From NCBI GenBank assembly GCA_045600045.1, contig JAZRXD010000087.1:1-30898 (forward strand): a stretch of DNA of 30,898 nucleotides, given 5' to 3'. The stretch's first letter is position 1. The number at the start of each line of letters is the position of its first letter. This DNA comes from UBA1715 sp045600045 (lineage in GTDB: Bacteria > Bacteroidota > Bacteroidia > Bacteroidales > UBA1715). A program made the translations under genes and the position numbers. Below the pieces are notes generated by a model. It was not told where the DNA came from. It was given only the letters and a program-made list of their open reading frames with translations, and ran no database searches. Of the stretch, positions 1 to 8,282 are shown piece by piece.

Positions 1-13
1 ATTAGTGGTTAAT

Positions 14-112
14 ACTTTGGTTTTGAAACAAAATCTGTTTGATTTTACCTTGGTTTTGGAACAAAATTCGTTTAACTTTACCTTGGTTTTGGAACAAAAT
101 TTATATTTTTGT
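14..112 (+). repeat. three tandem 33-bp direct repeats
   Basis: Three head-to-tail units begin at 14, 47 and 80 with an exact period of 33 bases. Each has the core CTTGGTTTTGRAACAAAAT. The second and third copies are nearly identical through the core; the first has two changes in it, and the third diverges at its end into the promoter -7 sequence. Because 33 is a multiple of three, the frame stays open and would encode repeated LPWFWNKI peptides, but only from a TTG at 39. The repeat lies directly upstream of the ATPase gene and supplies its likely -33 element. There are no spacers, so it is not a CRISPR array. Confidence 0.9.
83..111 (+). promoter_or_regulatory. Bacteroidetes-type promoter of the ATPase-glycosyltransferase pair
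   Basis: A -7 element TATTTTTG (104-111) matches the Bacteroidetes consensus TAnnTTTG. The TTG at 83-85, inside the third 33-bp repeat, sits 18 bases upstream as a candidate -33 element. The next in-frame ATG is at 132. Earlier repeat copies carry the same TTG but lack the -7 element. Confidence 0.6.
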
Positions 113-131
113 GTTTGAAAAACAATGTATT

Positions 132-1478
132 ATGTTTTATAGAAAAATAGTTAAGGAAATGGAGCGTTGGGCGGCTTCGCAAGACCATAGACCTTTGGTG
201 TTGCGTGGGGCTCGTCAGGTAGGCAAGTCAACGGCTGTGGATTTGCTATCGCAACAGTTCGATAATTATTTAAGTGTCAATTTGGAACGTTCCTCTGCCT
301 TGCAACTGATGGAGTCGTCCGACGATGTCTCGGAACTTGTATCGCAGTTGTTCTTACTCTGCGGTAAGCAACCAAAACAAGGACGAACATTAATCTTTAT
401 TGATGAGATTCAAAATTCACCGAAATCGGTAGCACTGCTGCGATATTTCTACGAAGATCGTCCTGATTTGTATGTGATTGCAGCAGGTTCGTTGCTTGAA
501 ACCATGCTTGGAAAGCAAATATCGTTCCCTGTTGGTAGAGTTGATTTTATGTTAATGCATCCATGCTCGTTTTCAGAATTTTTGGATGCAATAGGTGAAA
601 GTAGGTTTGTTCCATTTGTTGAACAAACCAATCTGCCAGATGTCTTTCATCAACAGTTGATGAAACTCTATTCAACGTATATGTTGGTAGGGGGAATGCC
701 CGAAGCAGTGGCGCAATACGCCGAGACAAGAGATGTGGTTGGGTTAGGGAAAATATATGGTCGTATAGTTGAATCGTACGTTAATGATGCCGAAAAATAT
801 GCGACCAACCGAACGCAGTCGGAAGTGATACGCTACATATTGAGTGAAGGTTGGCAATTGGCAGGCGAAACAATAACTCTTGGCGGATTTGCACACTCAA
901 GCTACAAGGCGCGTGAGGTATCCGAGTCGTTACGTGCATTGGAAAAAGCTATGCTACTTGAACTTTGTTATCCTATCACATCAGCACAACTGCCTGCTTT
1001 GTCAAATTTGGCACGTAGCCCTAAATTATTTTGGCTAGACATAGGTTTAGTTAACTTTGTGGCGAAAATTCAACGTGACTATCTGTTCTCCAATCAATTG
1101 ATGGATGTGTGGAAGGGTAGGGCTGTGGAGCAAATGGTGGCGCAAAATTTACATGCACTTACTTTCGATGTGAATTACAAAAATCGTTTTTGGGTACGCA
1201 ATAAAAAAAGTAGTTCAGCAGAGGTCGATTTTGTATATCAAATAGATAATCATTTGATACCTATCGAAGTAAAGAGTGGGCATAACGCCCATTTGAAATC
1301 ATTGCATCTATTTATGGACGAAAGTAACGAAACTGTTGCCGTGCGTGTATGGTCTCAACCGTATACTGTTGATGTTGTAAAAACTCAAACTGGGAAAGAG
1401 TTTTTGCTTTATAATATACCGTTTTATTATATCGAATCGTTGCCGAAAATATTGCAACGAGCAATTTATACTGAATAA
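132..1478 (+). CDS. ATP-binding protein, AAA ATPase with C-terminal DUF4143 domain
   Basis: This is a 448-residue protein of the AAA_14/DUF4143 family, which is widespread in Bacteroidetes; its cellular role is unknown. A Walker A motif lies at residues 26-34 (GARQVGKST) and a Walker B at 87-92 (LIFIDE). Near the C-terminus, AEVDFVY followed by IPIEVKSG resembles the D...ExK core of a PD-(D/E)XK nuclease-like fold. The open frame extends upstream through the 33-bp repeats, but only with a TTG start; the ATG at 132 gives the conserved beginning MFYRKI and lies 20 bases after the -7 element. The stop codon shares its last A with the ATG of the following glycosyltransferase, so the two are probably co-transcribed. 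Such ATPases often lie alone and are thought to be mobile or defence-related. The family call is firm; the function is open. Confidence 0.88.
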   Translation: MFYRKIVKEMERWAASQDHRPLVLRGARQVGKSTAVDLLSQQFDNYLSVNLERSSALQLMESSDDVSELVSQLFLLCGKQPKQGRTLIFIDEIQNSPKSVALLRYFYEDRPDLYVIAAGSLLETMLGKQISFPVGRVDFMLMHPCSFSEFLDAIGESRFVPFVEQTNLPDVFHQQLMKLYSTYMLVGGMPEAVAQYAETRDVVGLGKIYGRIVESYVNDAEKYATNRTQSEVIRYILSEGWQLAGETITLGGFAHSSYKAREVSESLRALEKAMLLELCYPITSAQLPALSNLARSPKLFWLDIGLVNFVAKIQRDYLFSNQLMDVWKGRAVEQMVAQNLHALTFDVNYKNRFWVRNKKSSSAEVDFVYQIDNHLIPIEVKSGHNAHLKSLHLFMDESNETVAVRVWSQPYTVDVVKTQTGKEFLLYNIPFYYIESLPKILQRAIYTE

Positions 1479-2692
1479 TGAAAACTCTCATATTTCTTTG
1501 CTCTGGCTACCCTCATACGAGTGAGTATTTTATTGATGATGAAATGCGTGTTGCACAATCGCATTTTGAACATATTTATGTTGTTACTCGGAAATCAGAA
1601 TCGAAGGACTCAAATCGTTTTTTACCAAACAATGCATCTTTAATAGAATATAATCCAAAGGTCTCAAAATTACAGATGCTCGCAGCTTTCTCTATGATAC
1701 TTTGTCCTTTCTTTTTGAAAGAAATGTGGCTTGTTGTGCGGAAGCATTCGCCAAGATATTGGTGGAAAATCTTCAAAATTCAGATAGTTGCATTGGCGCA
1801 AGCTCGAGCAGTGCAACCGATTTTGACAAAATTTTCAGTAGAAAATAGTGTTTTTTATTCCTATTGGCATGATGAGAAAGCGTTGGCACTTGCATTATTT
1901 AAACAAAAAAATCCAGGAATAAAATGTGTTGCTCGTGCACATCGTTGGGATATATATGCAGAAACGCATTCCATACCATATCTTCCGTTTAAGTGTTTCA
2001 TATTTAGTAAGTTAGATAGAACTTTTTCTATTTCGCAAAATGGGAAAGATTATTTTGAGCAAAACTATTCTGCAAGTTGTGGAAAGATTACCGTTTCTCG
2101 ATTGGGAAGATTTAATAATCGAACACCTTTGTTTGTAAAACCAAATACGGAAGAAATTCTAATATGTACATGTAGTCGTATTAGTTATGAAAAACGATTA
2201 CTTTTAATGGTTGATATAGTTGCGGTATTAGCTCAAACGATGCCTTTGAAGTGGGTTCACTTTGGAGATGGGCCTATGAGAAAAAAAGTTGAGCGCTATG
2301 CAAAGACAAAACTAAAACCGAGTCAGGTTGAGTTTAGAGGACTGGTTCCTACAAACGAAATTCTTGATTTTTATGCTACAAATTATGTGGATGTGTTTGT
2401 GAATGTAAGTTCTTCCGAAGGAATTCCAGTAAGTATAATGGAAGCAATTTCAGCAGGAATTCCGACTGTTGCTACAGCTGTAGGTGGAACTCCTGAGATA
2501 GTTTGCAATGAAACAGGTTATTTGATAGATGCTGTTTGTAATCCGGTAGATGCAGCAAGAATAATTGCAAAACATCTGTCATTACCTGCTGCCGTGCAAG
2601 AAAAGAAACGAAAATCGGCATATTCTTTTTGGCAAGAAAATTACGAGGCAGGTAGGAACTATACTAAATTTATGAAAATATTGTTTTCGTAG
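1478..2692 (+). CDS. glycosyltransferase family 4 protein
   Basis: This is a 404-residue GT-B-fold glycosyltransferase, probably transferring a nucleotide-sugar-derived residue during lipopolysaccharide or capsule assembly at the cytoplasmic membrane. The C-terminal GT4 domain begins around ICTCSRISYEKR and contains HFGDGPMRKKVE. The retaining-family signature is SSEGIPVSIMEAISAG, with its two glutamates spaced as in E-x7-E. The N-terminal half is poorly conserved, as is usual for the acceptor-binding domain. The start codon overlaps the stop of the preceding ATPase by one base (TAATG), implying translational coupling. It ends facing the amidotransferase gene. Donor and acceptor sugars cannot be deduced. 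Confidence 0.85.
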   Translation: MKTLIFLCSGYPHTSEYFIDDEMRVAQSHFEHIYVVTRKSESKDSNRFLPNNASLIEYNPKVSKLQMLAAFSMILCPFFLKEMWLVVRKHSPRYWWKIFKIQIVALAQARAVQPILTKFSVENSVFYSYWHDEKALALALFKQKNPGIKCVARAHRWDIYAETHSIPYLPFKCFIFSKLDRTFSISQNGKDYFEQNYSASCGKITVSRLGRFNNRTPLFVKPNTEEILICTCSRISYEKRLLLMVDIVAVLAQTMPLKWVHFGDGPMRKKVERYAKTKLKPSQVEFRGLVPTNEILDFYATNYVDVFVNVSSSEGIPVSIMEAISAGIPTVATAVGGTPEIVCNETGYLIDAVCNPVDAARIIAKHLSLPAAVQEKKRKSAYSFWQENYEAGRNYTKFMKILFS

Positions 2693-2694
2693 TA

Positions 2695-2733
2695 GGTATA
2701 ATTATACCAAAAAAGGTTACCTAAAATAGGTAA
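2695..2733. terminator. palindromes between convergent genes, probable terminator
   Basis: Two inverted repeats fill the gap between the convergent glycosyltransferase and amidotransferase genes. One is the perfect 14-base palindrome GGTATAATTATACC (2695-2708). The other is a hairpin TTACCTA/TAGGTAA (2717-2733) with a 3-base loop. Read on the minus strand, the second hairpin is followed by a run of T, so it could terminate the amidotransferase operon. The stems are AT-rich, so strength is uncertain. Confidence 0.5.
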
Positions 2734-2742
2734 AAACTTCGG

Positions 2743-3876
2743 TTATCCTCTATAATCTTTTCTCCCAGTTAGTATTCTATAGATTGCATAGATAAATTTT
2801 AGTTTTTTCTCATCGTTAGGGTAATCCCAATAGTATTTTGGAGCTTGATTCATATATGTTTCAAATTCATCAATGCTAATATTGAGTTTGTCGCAAATTT
2901 CTTTTTTCTCGATTTCAATAGTTGATTCGTTATATGGAGTTTTGGCCAATTCTTCAAGTGCTTGTTCTCTGCTGATTGAACCAGCACATATTTGTGTAGA
3001 AAGTGTTGCACGGCGATAGTCAATATTGAATTTTTTAGGTAAAATATAAGCCTGCTCAAATCCGGTGTATTTTGATTCGTAATGCTTTCCTCCGTAATAT
3101 TTCCACCCAATTTTTTCTTCTAGTATTTTTATTGCTTCATCTTTTGAATAGGGCAAATAGTTTAAAAAGTAAACTTGTTTTATTCCGCGAACCACTTTAT
3201 AATACGCTTCCTCTTTCCATCCAAAGAATTTGAATTTTTTGATTTTAATAGGACAGTATTTTTGAAGTATAGCTTTGACGTATGTTGTGTCTTTTGCGTT
3301 GTAGAACCAAGAATTCGGGAGAATACCTTCCGTGGTAAAATTCCCGCCTGAAACAATATATTTGACATTGTGCTTTGCAGCAAAATAGTGCAATACAGCA
3401 GGTATGGCCATGTCTGTAGGGGCTTCTATGTCTGGTACAGAGGCACGTAAAAAGGCAATTTGCATTTGGCGGAATTCTTCCCAGTCTAACGTGTATGATT
3501 CAAAATCAAAATTGAGAAGTTTCGCAATGTTTTTTACATTTTCATTTGAAATAGGTGAATTCCAGCCGTTATCCAAATGTACAAGTAACACTCGTAATCC
3601 TTGCTCTTTTGCTAAATAAGCAACGTAACTACTGTCAACACCGCCGCTAATACCAATCACACAGTCATATGTACTTCGCTTTCCTTTACGTTTCATTTCG
3701 GAAATTAATGCTGCAAATTCAGTTTCGGATTTTCCTTTTTGATATGCTAGATTGACAATATTGTTGTGGTAATTGTTACAATGATAGCAGTGTCCTTTTT
3801 CGTCAAAAGAAATTTCACAATCTGATGTGTCCATTACGCATCGATTACAGATTCGGTATGTGGAATTTTCACTCAT
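2743..3876 (-). CDS. wbpG: N-acetyl sugar amidotransferase, WbpG/PseA family
   Basis: This 377-residue enzyme is predicted to convert an N-acetyl (acetamido) sugar into its acetamidino form for surface polysaccharide or glycoprotein decoration, using ammonia and ATP. Two CxxC pairs at the N-terminus (C10/C13 and C30/C33) form a zinc-ribbon-like knuckle. The PP-loop ATP-pyrophosphatase signature SGGVDSS is at residues 77-83, followed by LLVHLDNGWNSP. This layout matches the LPS amidotransferase family. In characterised systems ammonia comes from HisH- and HisF-like partners; neither is encoded in this window. The ATG overlaps the stop of the upstream glycosyltransferase by four bases (ATGA), so they are one operon. 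The family call is strong; the exact sugar is unknown, and the symbol is used in the family sense. Confidence 0.88.
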   Translation of the reverse strand: MSENSTYRICNRCVMDTSDCEISFDEKGHCYHCNNYHNNIVNLAYQKGKSETEFAALISEMKRKGKRSTYDCVIGISGGVDSSYVAYLAKEQGLRVLLVHLDNGWNSPISNENVKNIAKLLNFDFESYTLDWEEFRQMQIAFLRASVPDIEAPTDMAIPAVLHYFAAKHNVKYIVSGGNFTTEGILPNSWFYNAKDTTYVKAILQKYCPIKIKKFKFFGWKEEAYYKVVRGIKQVYFLNYLPYSKDEAIKILEEKIGWKYYGGKHYESKYTGFEQAYILPKKFNIDYRRATLSTQICAGSISREQALEELAKTPYNESTIEIEKKEICDKLNISIDEFETYMNQAPKYYWDYPNDEKKLKFIYAIYRILTGRKDYRG

Positions 3877-4976
3877 TTAAATAGATTTTCAAATAGAGAA
3901 GTGACGTTCGAAATGTGATATTGTTCTATGTTGTCAATTTTAAGTTCGTGAGAATAATCATCGTTCATAAATTCATCAATTATTGTCTTATTAGGATTAG
4001 AAGGATTTATGTTTAATACAGGACGTCTGGTTATGCCGTAATCAATTAATTTGCTCGGTAATTGGTTTGGACCATTCTCATTTTTTAGATTAACAAGAAA
4101 ATCCATAGTCTTTAATTCTTCGATCAAATCTTTTCTTGGTATGGAATTACGTATTTCTAGTTTTGCTCCAAGTTTTTCTTTGTATTCTTTTATAAGGTTG
4201 TCGTATCGTGTAAATACAATGAATTTAAATGGCTTGTCTATGGTACACAAATAGTCAAGAAACAATTTAGGATTGCGTATGTCGGAATAGAACATTCCTG
4301 CGTAGGCAAAAGTAGGAATGGGATTTTGCACTTCTTTGCGTTTAAGATTGTTGAGGTCGAAGTTGAATCCTTGTGGAATTACTCGAAATTTCTCTTTGTA
4401 TTCGGGATAATATGCCTCAACAGCTTGTTGGATGGGAACGGTTATGTATGAACATTCTTGGCAGAACAAATGTTCGTATTTTGCAAAAAAATTAAGATGT
4501 TTTTGGCTTTTCCCGTTCTTCATGAATGGATCTCCGCAGTCGGCAATCCACGTTTTAGGAAATTTATTTGGAAACTCTTTTTTTGCTTTAGTACACCCCC
4601 AATGAATGTGATGTGGATCGGCGATAGAAATAAGGACATCGTATTGCTCCTCGTTTTTTATGATTTCAGGAACACGATAATAAAATTCAAATAGAGGAAA
4701 TTCAAATTTATATAAAAGTTTTCCTAAAACCTTATCTATAAAGGTCCGGTTGTTTATTCCATCACTATTGTAAGGATGTAATTCCCATTTTATAGGAATA
4801 TTCTTTACTTTGATACCATATTTATTTTTGAAATCGGAGTAATCGTATTTGCCTAATACGGCATAAACCGTTACTTCATGTCCTCGTCGAGCCAATTCTT
4901 GTATTAGTTCCGTGCTACGTATGGAACGGGGGGTTTGAATGGGGAAAATATGTTGGGTTATGACGAGAATTTTCAT
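3873..4976 (-). CDS. glycosyltransferase, GT4-like
   Basis: This is a 367-residue protein beginning MKILVITQHIFPIQTPRS and continuing with ELARRGHEVTVYA, the typical first beta-alpha unit of a GT-B glycosyltransferase. Later segments IPTFAYAGMFYSDIRNP and KLIDYGITRRPVLNINP correspond to the start of the donor-binding domain and to its nucleotide-sugar loop. The usual E-x7-E signature is degenerate, so it is a divergent member. It lies in an operon: the DUF4846 gene ends only 6 bases upstream, and its own stop overlaps the amidotransferase start. It probably adds a sugar to the same surface glycan that the amidotransferase modifies; that is inference from position. Confidence 0.75.
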   Translation of the reverse strand: MKILVITQHIFPIQTPRSIRSTELIQELARRGHEVTVYAVLGKYDYSDFKNKYGIKVKNIPIKWELHPYNSDGINNRTFIDKVLGKLLYKFEFPLFEFYYRVPEIIKNEEQYDVLISIADPHHIHWGCTKAKKEFPNKFPKTWIADCGDPFMKNGKSQKHLNFFAKYEHLFCQECSYITVPIQQAVEAYYPEYKEKFRVIPQGFNFDLNNLKRKEVQNPIPTFAYAGMFYSDIRNPKLFLDYLCTIDKPFKFIVFTRYDNLIKEYKEKLGAKLEIRNSIPRKDLIEELKTMDFLVNLKNENGPNQLPSKLIDYGITRRPVLNINPSNPNKTIIDEFMNDDYSHELKIDNIEQYHISNVTSLFENLFK

Positions 4977-4982
4977 CGATTC

Positions 4983-5810
4983 CTATTTAAATCTTTTCAA
5001 TTCGTGCGGGGTGAATGTCCATTCTGGAAATTTGATTTCCAAGTCTTTTTCGTTCACAATGTACCAAGGTGAAGTGGTTGGATTGTTGAGGTTTTTTACG
5101 ATTTCAATTTCTTGGGCCGGCAAAAAACTTTGTGCAACAATAAATGCTTTTTGATTTGTTTTGGAGTTTGTTACAACGTCAACAACAATCATCGCATGAC
5201 CTGGATTTCCGCCGTGAATAAATACATCGCCAGGTTGGATGTTTGTAAATGGTACAGCCATCAATTCTTTTGAGAGCGAAGCTGTTCCTGCATACATAAA
5301 CACTTTGTCCAAATATTTTCTGAATGTTATGTACGAGTAATCTTTGTTGGCTTTTTTCTCCCATGTGATTTTGCTTCCGAGTACTTTAAGTCGGTTGCCT
5401 TCGGCCCATTTCACATATTCGATTTTATCCCCCGATGTGAAATTGAAATGAATGTCGGAGTATCTTTTTTGCTTCCAAAGCCATTCCGCGCGAAGTCTCA
5501 TAACGGCATCGGCACATTGTTGGAGGTCGGTATTGCCGATTTCCATATCAACAACGGCGAAAGTTCCATTCTGATTTGTTTTAACGGCATTGTTGTATAA
5601 ATGAACTTTTGCACCTTGGGCTTTCAATGGTAAGTTCCGTAAGTAATAGGTAAATGAATTTGTCTCGCATTTTTCACGTACAAAACCGTTGGGGGGTAAA
5701 ATTCTGGTTTCAACGGTTGTTCCCGTTGCGTTTACCGTGCTTTGGTTGTTGCTTGAAGTGAAAAACGTAAGCAAACTAAATACTAAAAGCCAGAATATCG
5801 TTTTCTTCAT
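4983..5810 (-). CDS. DUF4846-family exported protein
   Basis: This 275-residue protein starts at ATG 5810 (MKKTIFWLL...), giving a lysine pair and hydrophobic stretch typical of a signal peptide. A slightly longer reading frame would need TTG. The DUF4846 hallmark LQQCADAVMRLRAEWL lies at residues 96-111 and the segment PGDVFIHGGNPGHAMIVVDV at 193-212. C99, H205 and Q227 are placed as in papain-like NlpC/P60 or CHAP enzymes (a cysteine at a helix start, then GD...GH...IV); I infer, without proof, a cysteine hydrolase acting in the periplasm. It heads the minus-strand operon with the glycosyltransferase and amidotransferase, from a promoter at 5827-5834. Confidence 0.85.
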   Translation of the reverse strand: MKKTIFWLLVFSLLTFFTSSNNQSTVNATGTTVETRILPPNGFVREKCETNSFTYYLRNLPLKAQGAKVHLYNNAVKTNQNGTFAVVDMEIGNTDLQQCADAVMRLRAEWLWKQKRYSDIHFNFTSGDKIEYVKWAEGNRLKVLGSKITWEKKANKDYSYITFRKYLDKVFMYAGTASLSKELMAVPFTNIQPGDVFIHGGNPGHAMIVVDVVTNSKTNQKAFIVAQSFLPAQEIEIVKNLNNPTTSPWYIVNEKDLEIKFPEWTFTPHELKRFK

Positions 5811-5826
5811 AATATTCAAATTTTTA

Positions 5827-5834
5827 CAAATATA
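5827..5834 (-). promoter_or_regulatory. -7 promoter element of the DUF4846 operon
   Basis: TATATTTG on the minus strand matches TAnnTTTG exactly and lies 16 bases upstream of the ATG at 5810. No clear TTG is seen at the -33 distance. Confidence 0.55.
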
Positions 5835-5919
5835 AGAATTTAATGTTTAGCTATGTTTTAATGGCTTTATAATCTTTTCCCTTTTATGATTCAATCCTTA
5901 TTAGAAGACAGCTTGAACA

Positions 5920-5950
5920 TTTGGTTCGTAACAACTAATATGTAAATTTG
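5920..5950 (+). promoter_or_regulatory. Bacteroidetes promoter, -33 TTTG and -7 TAAATTTG
   Basis: TTTG at 5920-5923 and TAAATTTG at 5943-5950 are separated by 19 bases, the spacing described for the Bacteroidetes primary sigma factor. The transporter ATG is at 5974. Confidence 0.75.
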
Positions 5951-5973
5951 CCGCGTTTTTATTGAAGTTTTAG

Positions 5974-6924
5974 ATGGGCTCTCGTATTGTTCGCTTCGTG
6001 AAAGATTGGTCGTTGCCAATAGCAATGGTTACGGGAATTTTGTCGTACTTCATATTTCATTGGCTTCATTTTTCGGCTAATGTGCGTGGGTTTGCGAATG
6101 ATTTTGTTGCAATTGTTCAGCCTGTTTTGTTGTTTTTTATGTTGTTTTTGTCTTTTTGCAAAATCGATCCGAAAAAAATACGTGTTTGCCGATGGCATAT
6201 ATGGTTGGCAATTTTGCAGGCTGGAAGCTTTACGTTGCTTGCGTTGTTGGTTACGTTTTTTTCGAATGTCAATTCTCAAATTGTGATTGAGTGCGCGATG
6301 TGCTGTATGATTTGTCCGACAGCAACGGCAGCCGTCGTGATAGTGGACAAGTTGGGTGGAAATAAGTTGTCTTTGGTTGCATATACCATCATTTCTAATA
6401 TTGTTACGTCGATTGTGGTTCCGTTGGTTGTTCCGATTGTAAATCCGAATATTGGAATGTCTTTTATCCACTCTTTTTTCATCATCATAAAACAAGTCTT
6501 TCCGTTGCTGGTATTCCCATTTTTCTTGGCTTGGGGAATGAGAATTTTCTTTCCTAATATTCTTGCTATGTTATTGAAAGTGCGTGATTTGGCCTTCTAT
6601 TTATGGTTGATTGCTTTGCCACTTGCTTTGGCGGTGACAACAAGAGCATTGGTGCATAGTTCGGTTTCGTTGTCTTGTTTTGTTGGAATGTCGTTGGTTA
6701 CGATTTTTTGTTGTTTGTTTCAATTTTATTTTGGAAAGACAATTGGCACGCGCTATAATGATAGAATTAGCGGGGGACAGGCATTAGGACAAAAAAGTAC
6801 GGTTTTTATGATTTGGATGGGAGCGACATTTATGAATCCGGTGACTGCTGTAGCCGGAGGTTTGTACAGTATTTGTCATAATACCGTCAATTCATATCAG
6901 TTGTATAAAAAACGGAAAAAATAA
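5974..6924 (+). CDS. BASS (bile acid:sodium symporter)-like transporter
   Basis: This 316-residue, very hydrophobic inner-membrane protein has about nine or ten transmembrane segments. It ends in the basic tail YKKRKK, which probably faces the cytoplasm. The segment CPTATAAVVIVDKLGGN (residues 114-130) and the later GGQALGQKST have the small, polar, helix-breaking residues seen at the crossover sites of BASS/BART-superfamily carriers. The substrate is unknown; despite the family name these proteins also carry organic anions and coenzyme precursors. It is a single-gene unit with its own promoter, and it faces serB across a shared terminator. Family assignment is probable rather than certain. 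Confidence 0.72.
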   Translation: MGSRIVRFVKDWSLPIAMVTGILSYFIFHWLHFSANVRGFANDFVAIVQPVLLFFMLFLSFCKIDPKKIRVCRWHIWLAILQAGSFTLLALLVTFFSNVNSQIVIECAMCCMICPTATAAVVIVDKLGGNKLSLVAYTIISNIVTSIVVPLVVPIVNPNIGMSFIHSFFIIIKQVFPLLVFPFFLAWGMRIFFPNILAMLLKVRDLAFYLWLIALPLALAVTTRALVHSSVSLSCFVGMSLVTIFCCLFQFYFGKTIGTRYNDRISGGQALGQKSTVFMIWMGATFMNPVTAVAGGLYSICHNTVNSYQLYKKRKK

Positions 6925-6925
6925 A

Positions 6926-6954
6926 AAACGCAGAACTATTCAAGCACTGCGTTT
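6926..6954. terminator. bidirectional rho-independent terminator
   Basis: The stem AAACGCAG (6926-6933) pairs with CTGCGTTT (6947-6954) around a 13-base loop. On the minus strand it is followed by a long T-rich run, so it should stop serB transcription well; on the plus strand the T-tract is shorter. It sits between convergent genes. Confidence 0.75.
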
Positions 6955-6973
6955 CTTTCTGATGTATTGAATT

Positions 6974-8212
6974 TTATTCGTTGTCTCCGTCAACTTCTCG
7001 GTCACGGAATCCAAGCATATATAAAATACCATCCAAACCGATTGTGCAGATTTTGTTTTCGGCACGTTCCTGAACTTTGGGTTTTGCATGGAACGCAATT
7101 CCTAATCCGGCAATATTAATCATTGGAAGGTCGTTTGCACCATCACCAACAGCAATAACTTGTTCAAGGTGAATGTCTTCCTTGAATGCGATTTTACGAA
7201 GTAATTCCGCTTTCATTTGACCATCGACTATTTCTCCAACATAATTTCCAGTTAATTTCCCATCAACAATTTCAAGTTCGTTGGCAAACACATAATCGAT
7301 TCCCAGTTTTGTCTGCAAATAACGTCCGAAGAATGTGAATCCTCCTGAAAGAATTGCAACTTTGTAACCAAAACGTTTCAATGTTCGAATCAAACGGTCG
7401 GCGCCTTCGGTCATTGGCAATTTGCGTGCAATGTCGTCGAGGACGTTCTCGTCGATTCCTTTGAGCAATTTTATGCGGCGGCGGAAACTTTCTTTGAAGT
7501 CGATTTCACCACGCATTGCAGATTCGGTGATTTCTGCAACTTCTTTTTCAACACCGGCATATTTCGCCAATTCAACAATAACCTCGGTTTGTATCAACGT
7601 GGAATCCATATCGAAGCATATCAAACGGCGGTTACGACGGAAAGCGTTGTCTTCTTGGAATGCAATATCGAATCCGATTTTCTTTGAAATTTCCATGAAA
7701 TCGGCTTTCATTTTTTTCTCGTCGATAGGAGTTCCACGAACCGATAATTCCACGCAGGCACGGTTGTTTGATTCCAATTCTTTCTTGAACGAAACACGAC
7801 CGCTCAAACGTGTAATGTTATCTATATTAAGATGTTGCTCAAAAAGAACCGATGTAATTTCTGATAAATATCGAGCTTCTATGTGGCGACCGAAAAGTGT
7901 AAGAATGTATCGCTTTTTTCCTTGATTTTGAACCCAATCTTCGTATGTGTTATAATCGATTGGGGTAAATCTTGCATTGATGTCGAATTCGTATGCTTTG
8001 AAAAGTAATTCTTTCAAAACTGGTCCGCTGATGCCGGTTTTGGGCAATCGAAACAATATACCAAGTGAAAGAGTGTCGTGGATAACAGCTTGACCAATAT
8101 CAAGAATGTCTGCTTTGTATTGTGATAGAATTGTTGTGAGTGCTGCGGTTACACCAGCTTTGTCTTTTCCCGAGATACTAAGTAGTATCACGTCTTCGCT
8201 CATATCTTTCAT
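6974..8212 (-). CDS. serB: phosphoserine phosphatase SerB with N-terminal ACT domains
   Basis: This 412-residue enzyme hydrolyses O-phosphoserine to serine, the last step of serine biosynthesis in the cytoplasm. The N-terminal ~180 residues carry two ACT-type regulatory domains (VILLSISGKDKAGVTAALT; YILTLFGRHIEARYLSEIT). The HAD catalytic domain follows, with nucleophile motif CFDMDST (D201, D203), motif II SGG (289-291) and metal-binding motif GDGAND (356-361). The start at 8212 (MKDMSED) gives the usual family length; ATG 8203 is a close alternative, and the frame further upstream lacks homology-like sequence. It is the last gene of the minus-strand series, 70 bases after the DUF6873 gene, and ends at a hairpin terminator. 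Confidence 0.95.
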   Translation of the reverse strand: MKDMSEDVILLSISGKDKAGVTAALTTILSQYKADILDIGQAVIHDTLSLGILFRLPKTGISGPVLKELLFKAYEFDINARFTPIDYNTYEDWVQNQGKKRYILTLFGRHIEARYLSEITSVLFEQHLNIDNITRLSGRVSFKKELESNNRACVELSVRGTPIDEKKMKADFMEISKKIGFDIAFQEDNAFRRNRRLICFDMDSTLIQTEVIVELAKYAGVEKEVAEITESAMRGEIDFKESFRRRIKLLKGIDENVLDDIARKLPMTEGADRLIRTLKRFGYKVAILSGGFTFFGRYLQTKLGIDYVFANELEIVDGKLTGNYVGEIVDGQMKAELLRKIAFKEDIHLEQVIAVGDGANDLPMINIAGLGIAFHAKPKVQERAENKICTIGLDGILYMLGFRDREVDGDNE

Positions 8213-8282
8213 TTCAATTTTTTTTTGCAAAAGAACATAAAAACGGAGAATTAACAAGTATCAGGGGCTTTTTTTTACATTT

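Noticed and set aside
14..112. Possible CRISPR array from regularly spaced repeats
   Set aside because: Units are directly adjacent with no variable spacers, there are only three, and no cas gene is nearby.
39..131. N-terminal extension of the ATPase through the repeats
   Set aside because: It needs a TTG start, would lie across the promoter, and the added residues are just the translated repeat.
5959..6495. 178-codon frame opposite the BASS-like transporter
   Set aside because: Composition rich in Asn, Arg and His typical of the antisense of a hydrophobic gene; no family features.
8213..8282. Terminator or promoter between the DUF6873 gene and serB
   Set aside because: There is a poly-A/T stretch but no convincing hairpin or exact TAnnTTTG match.
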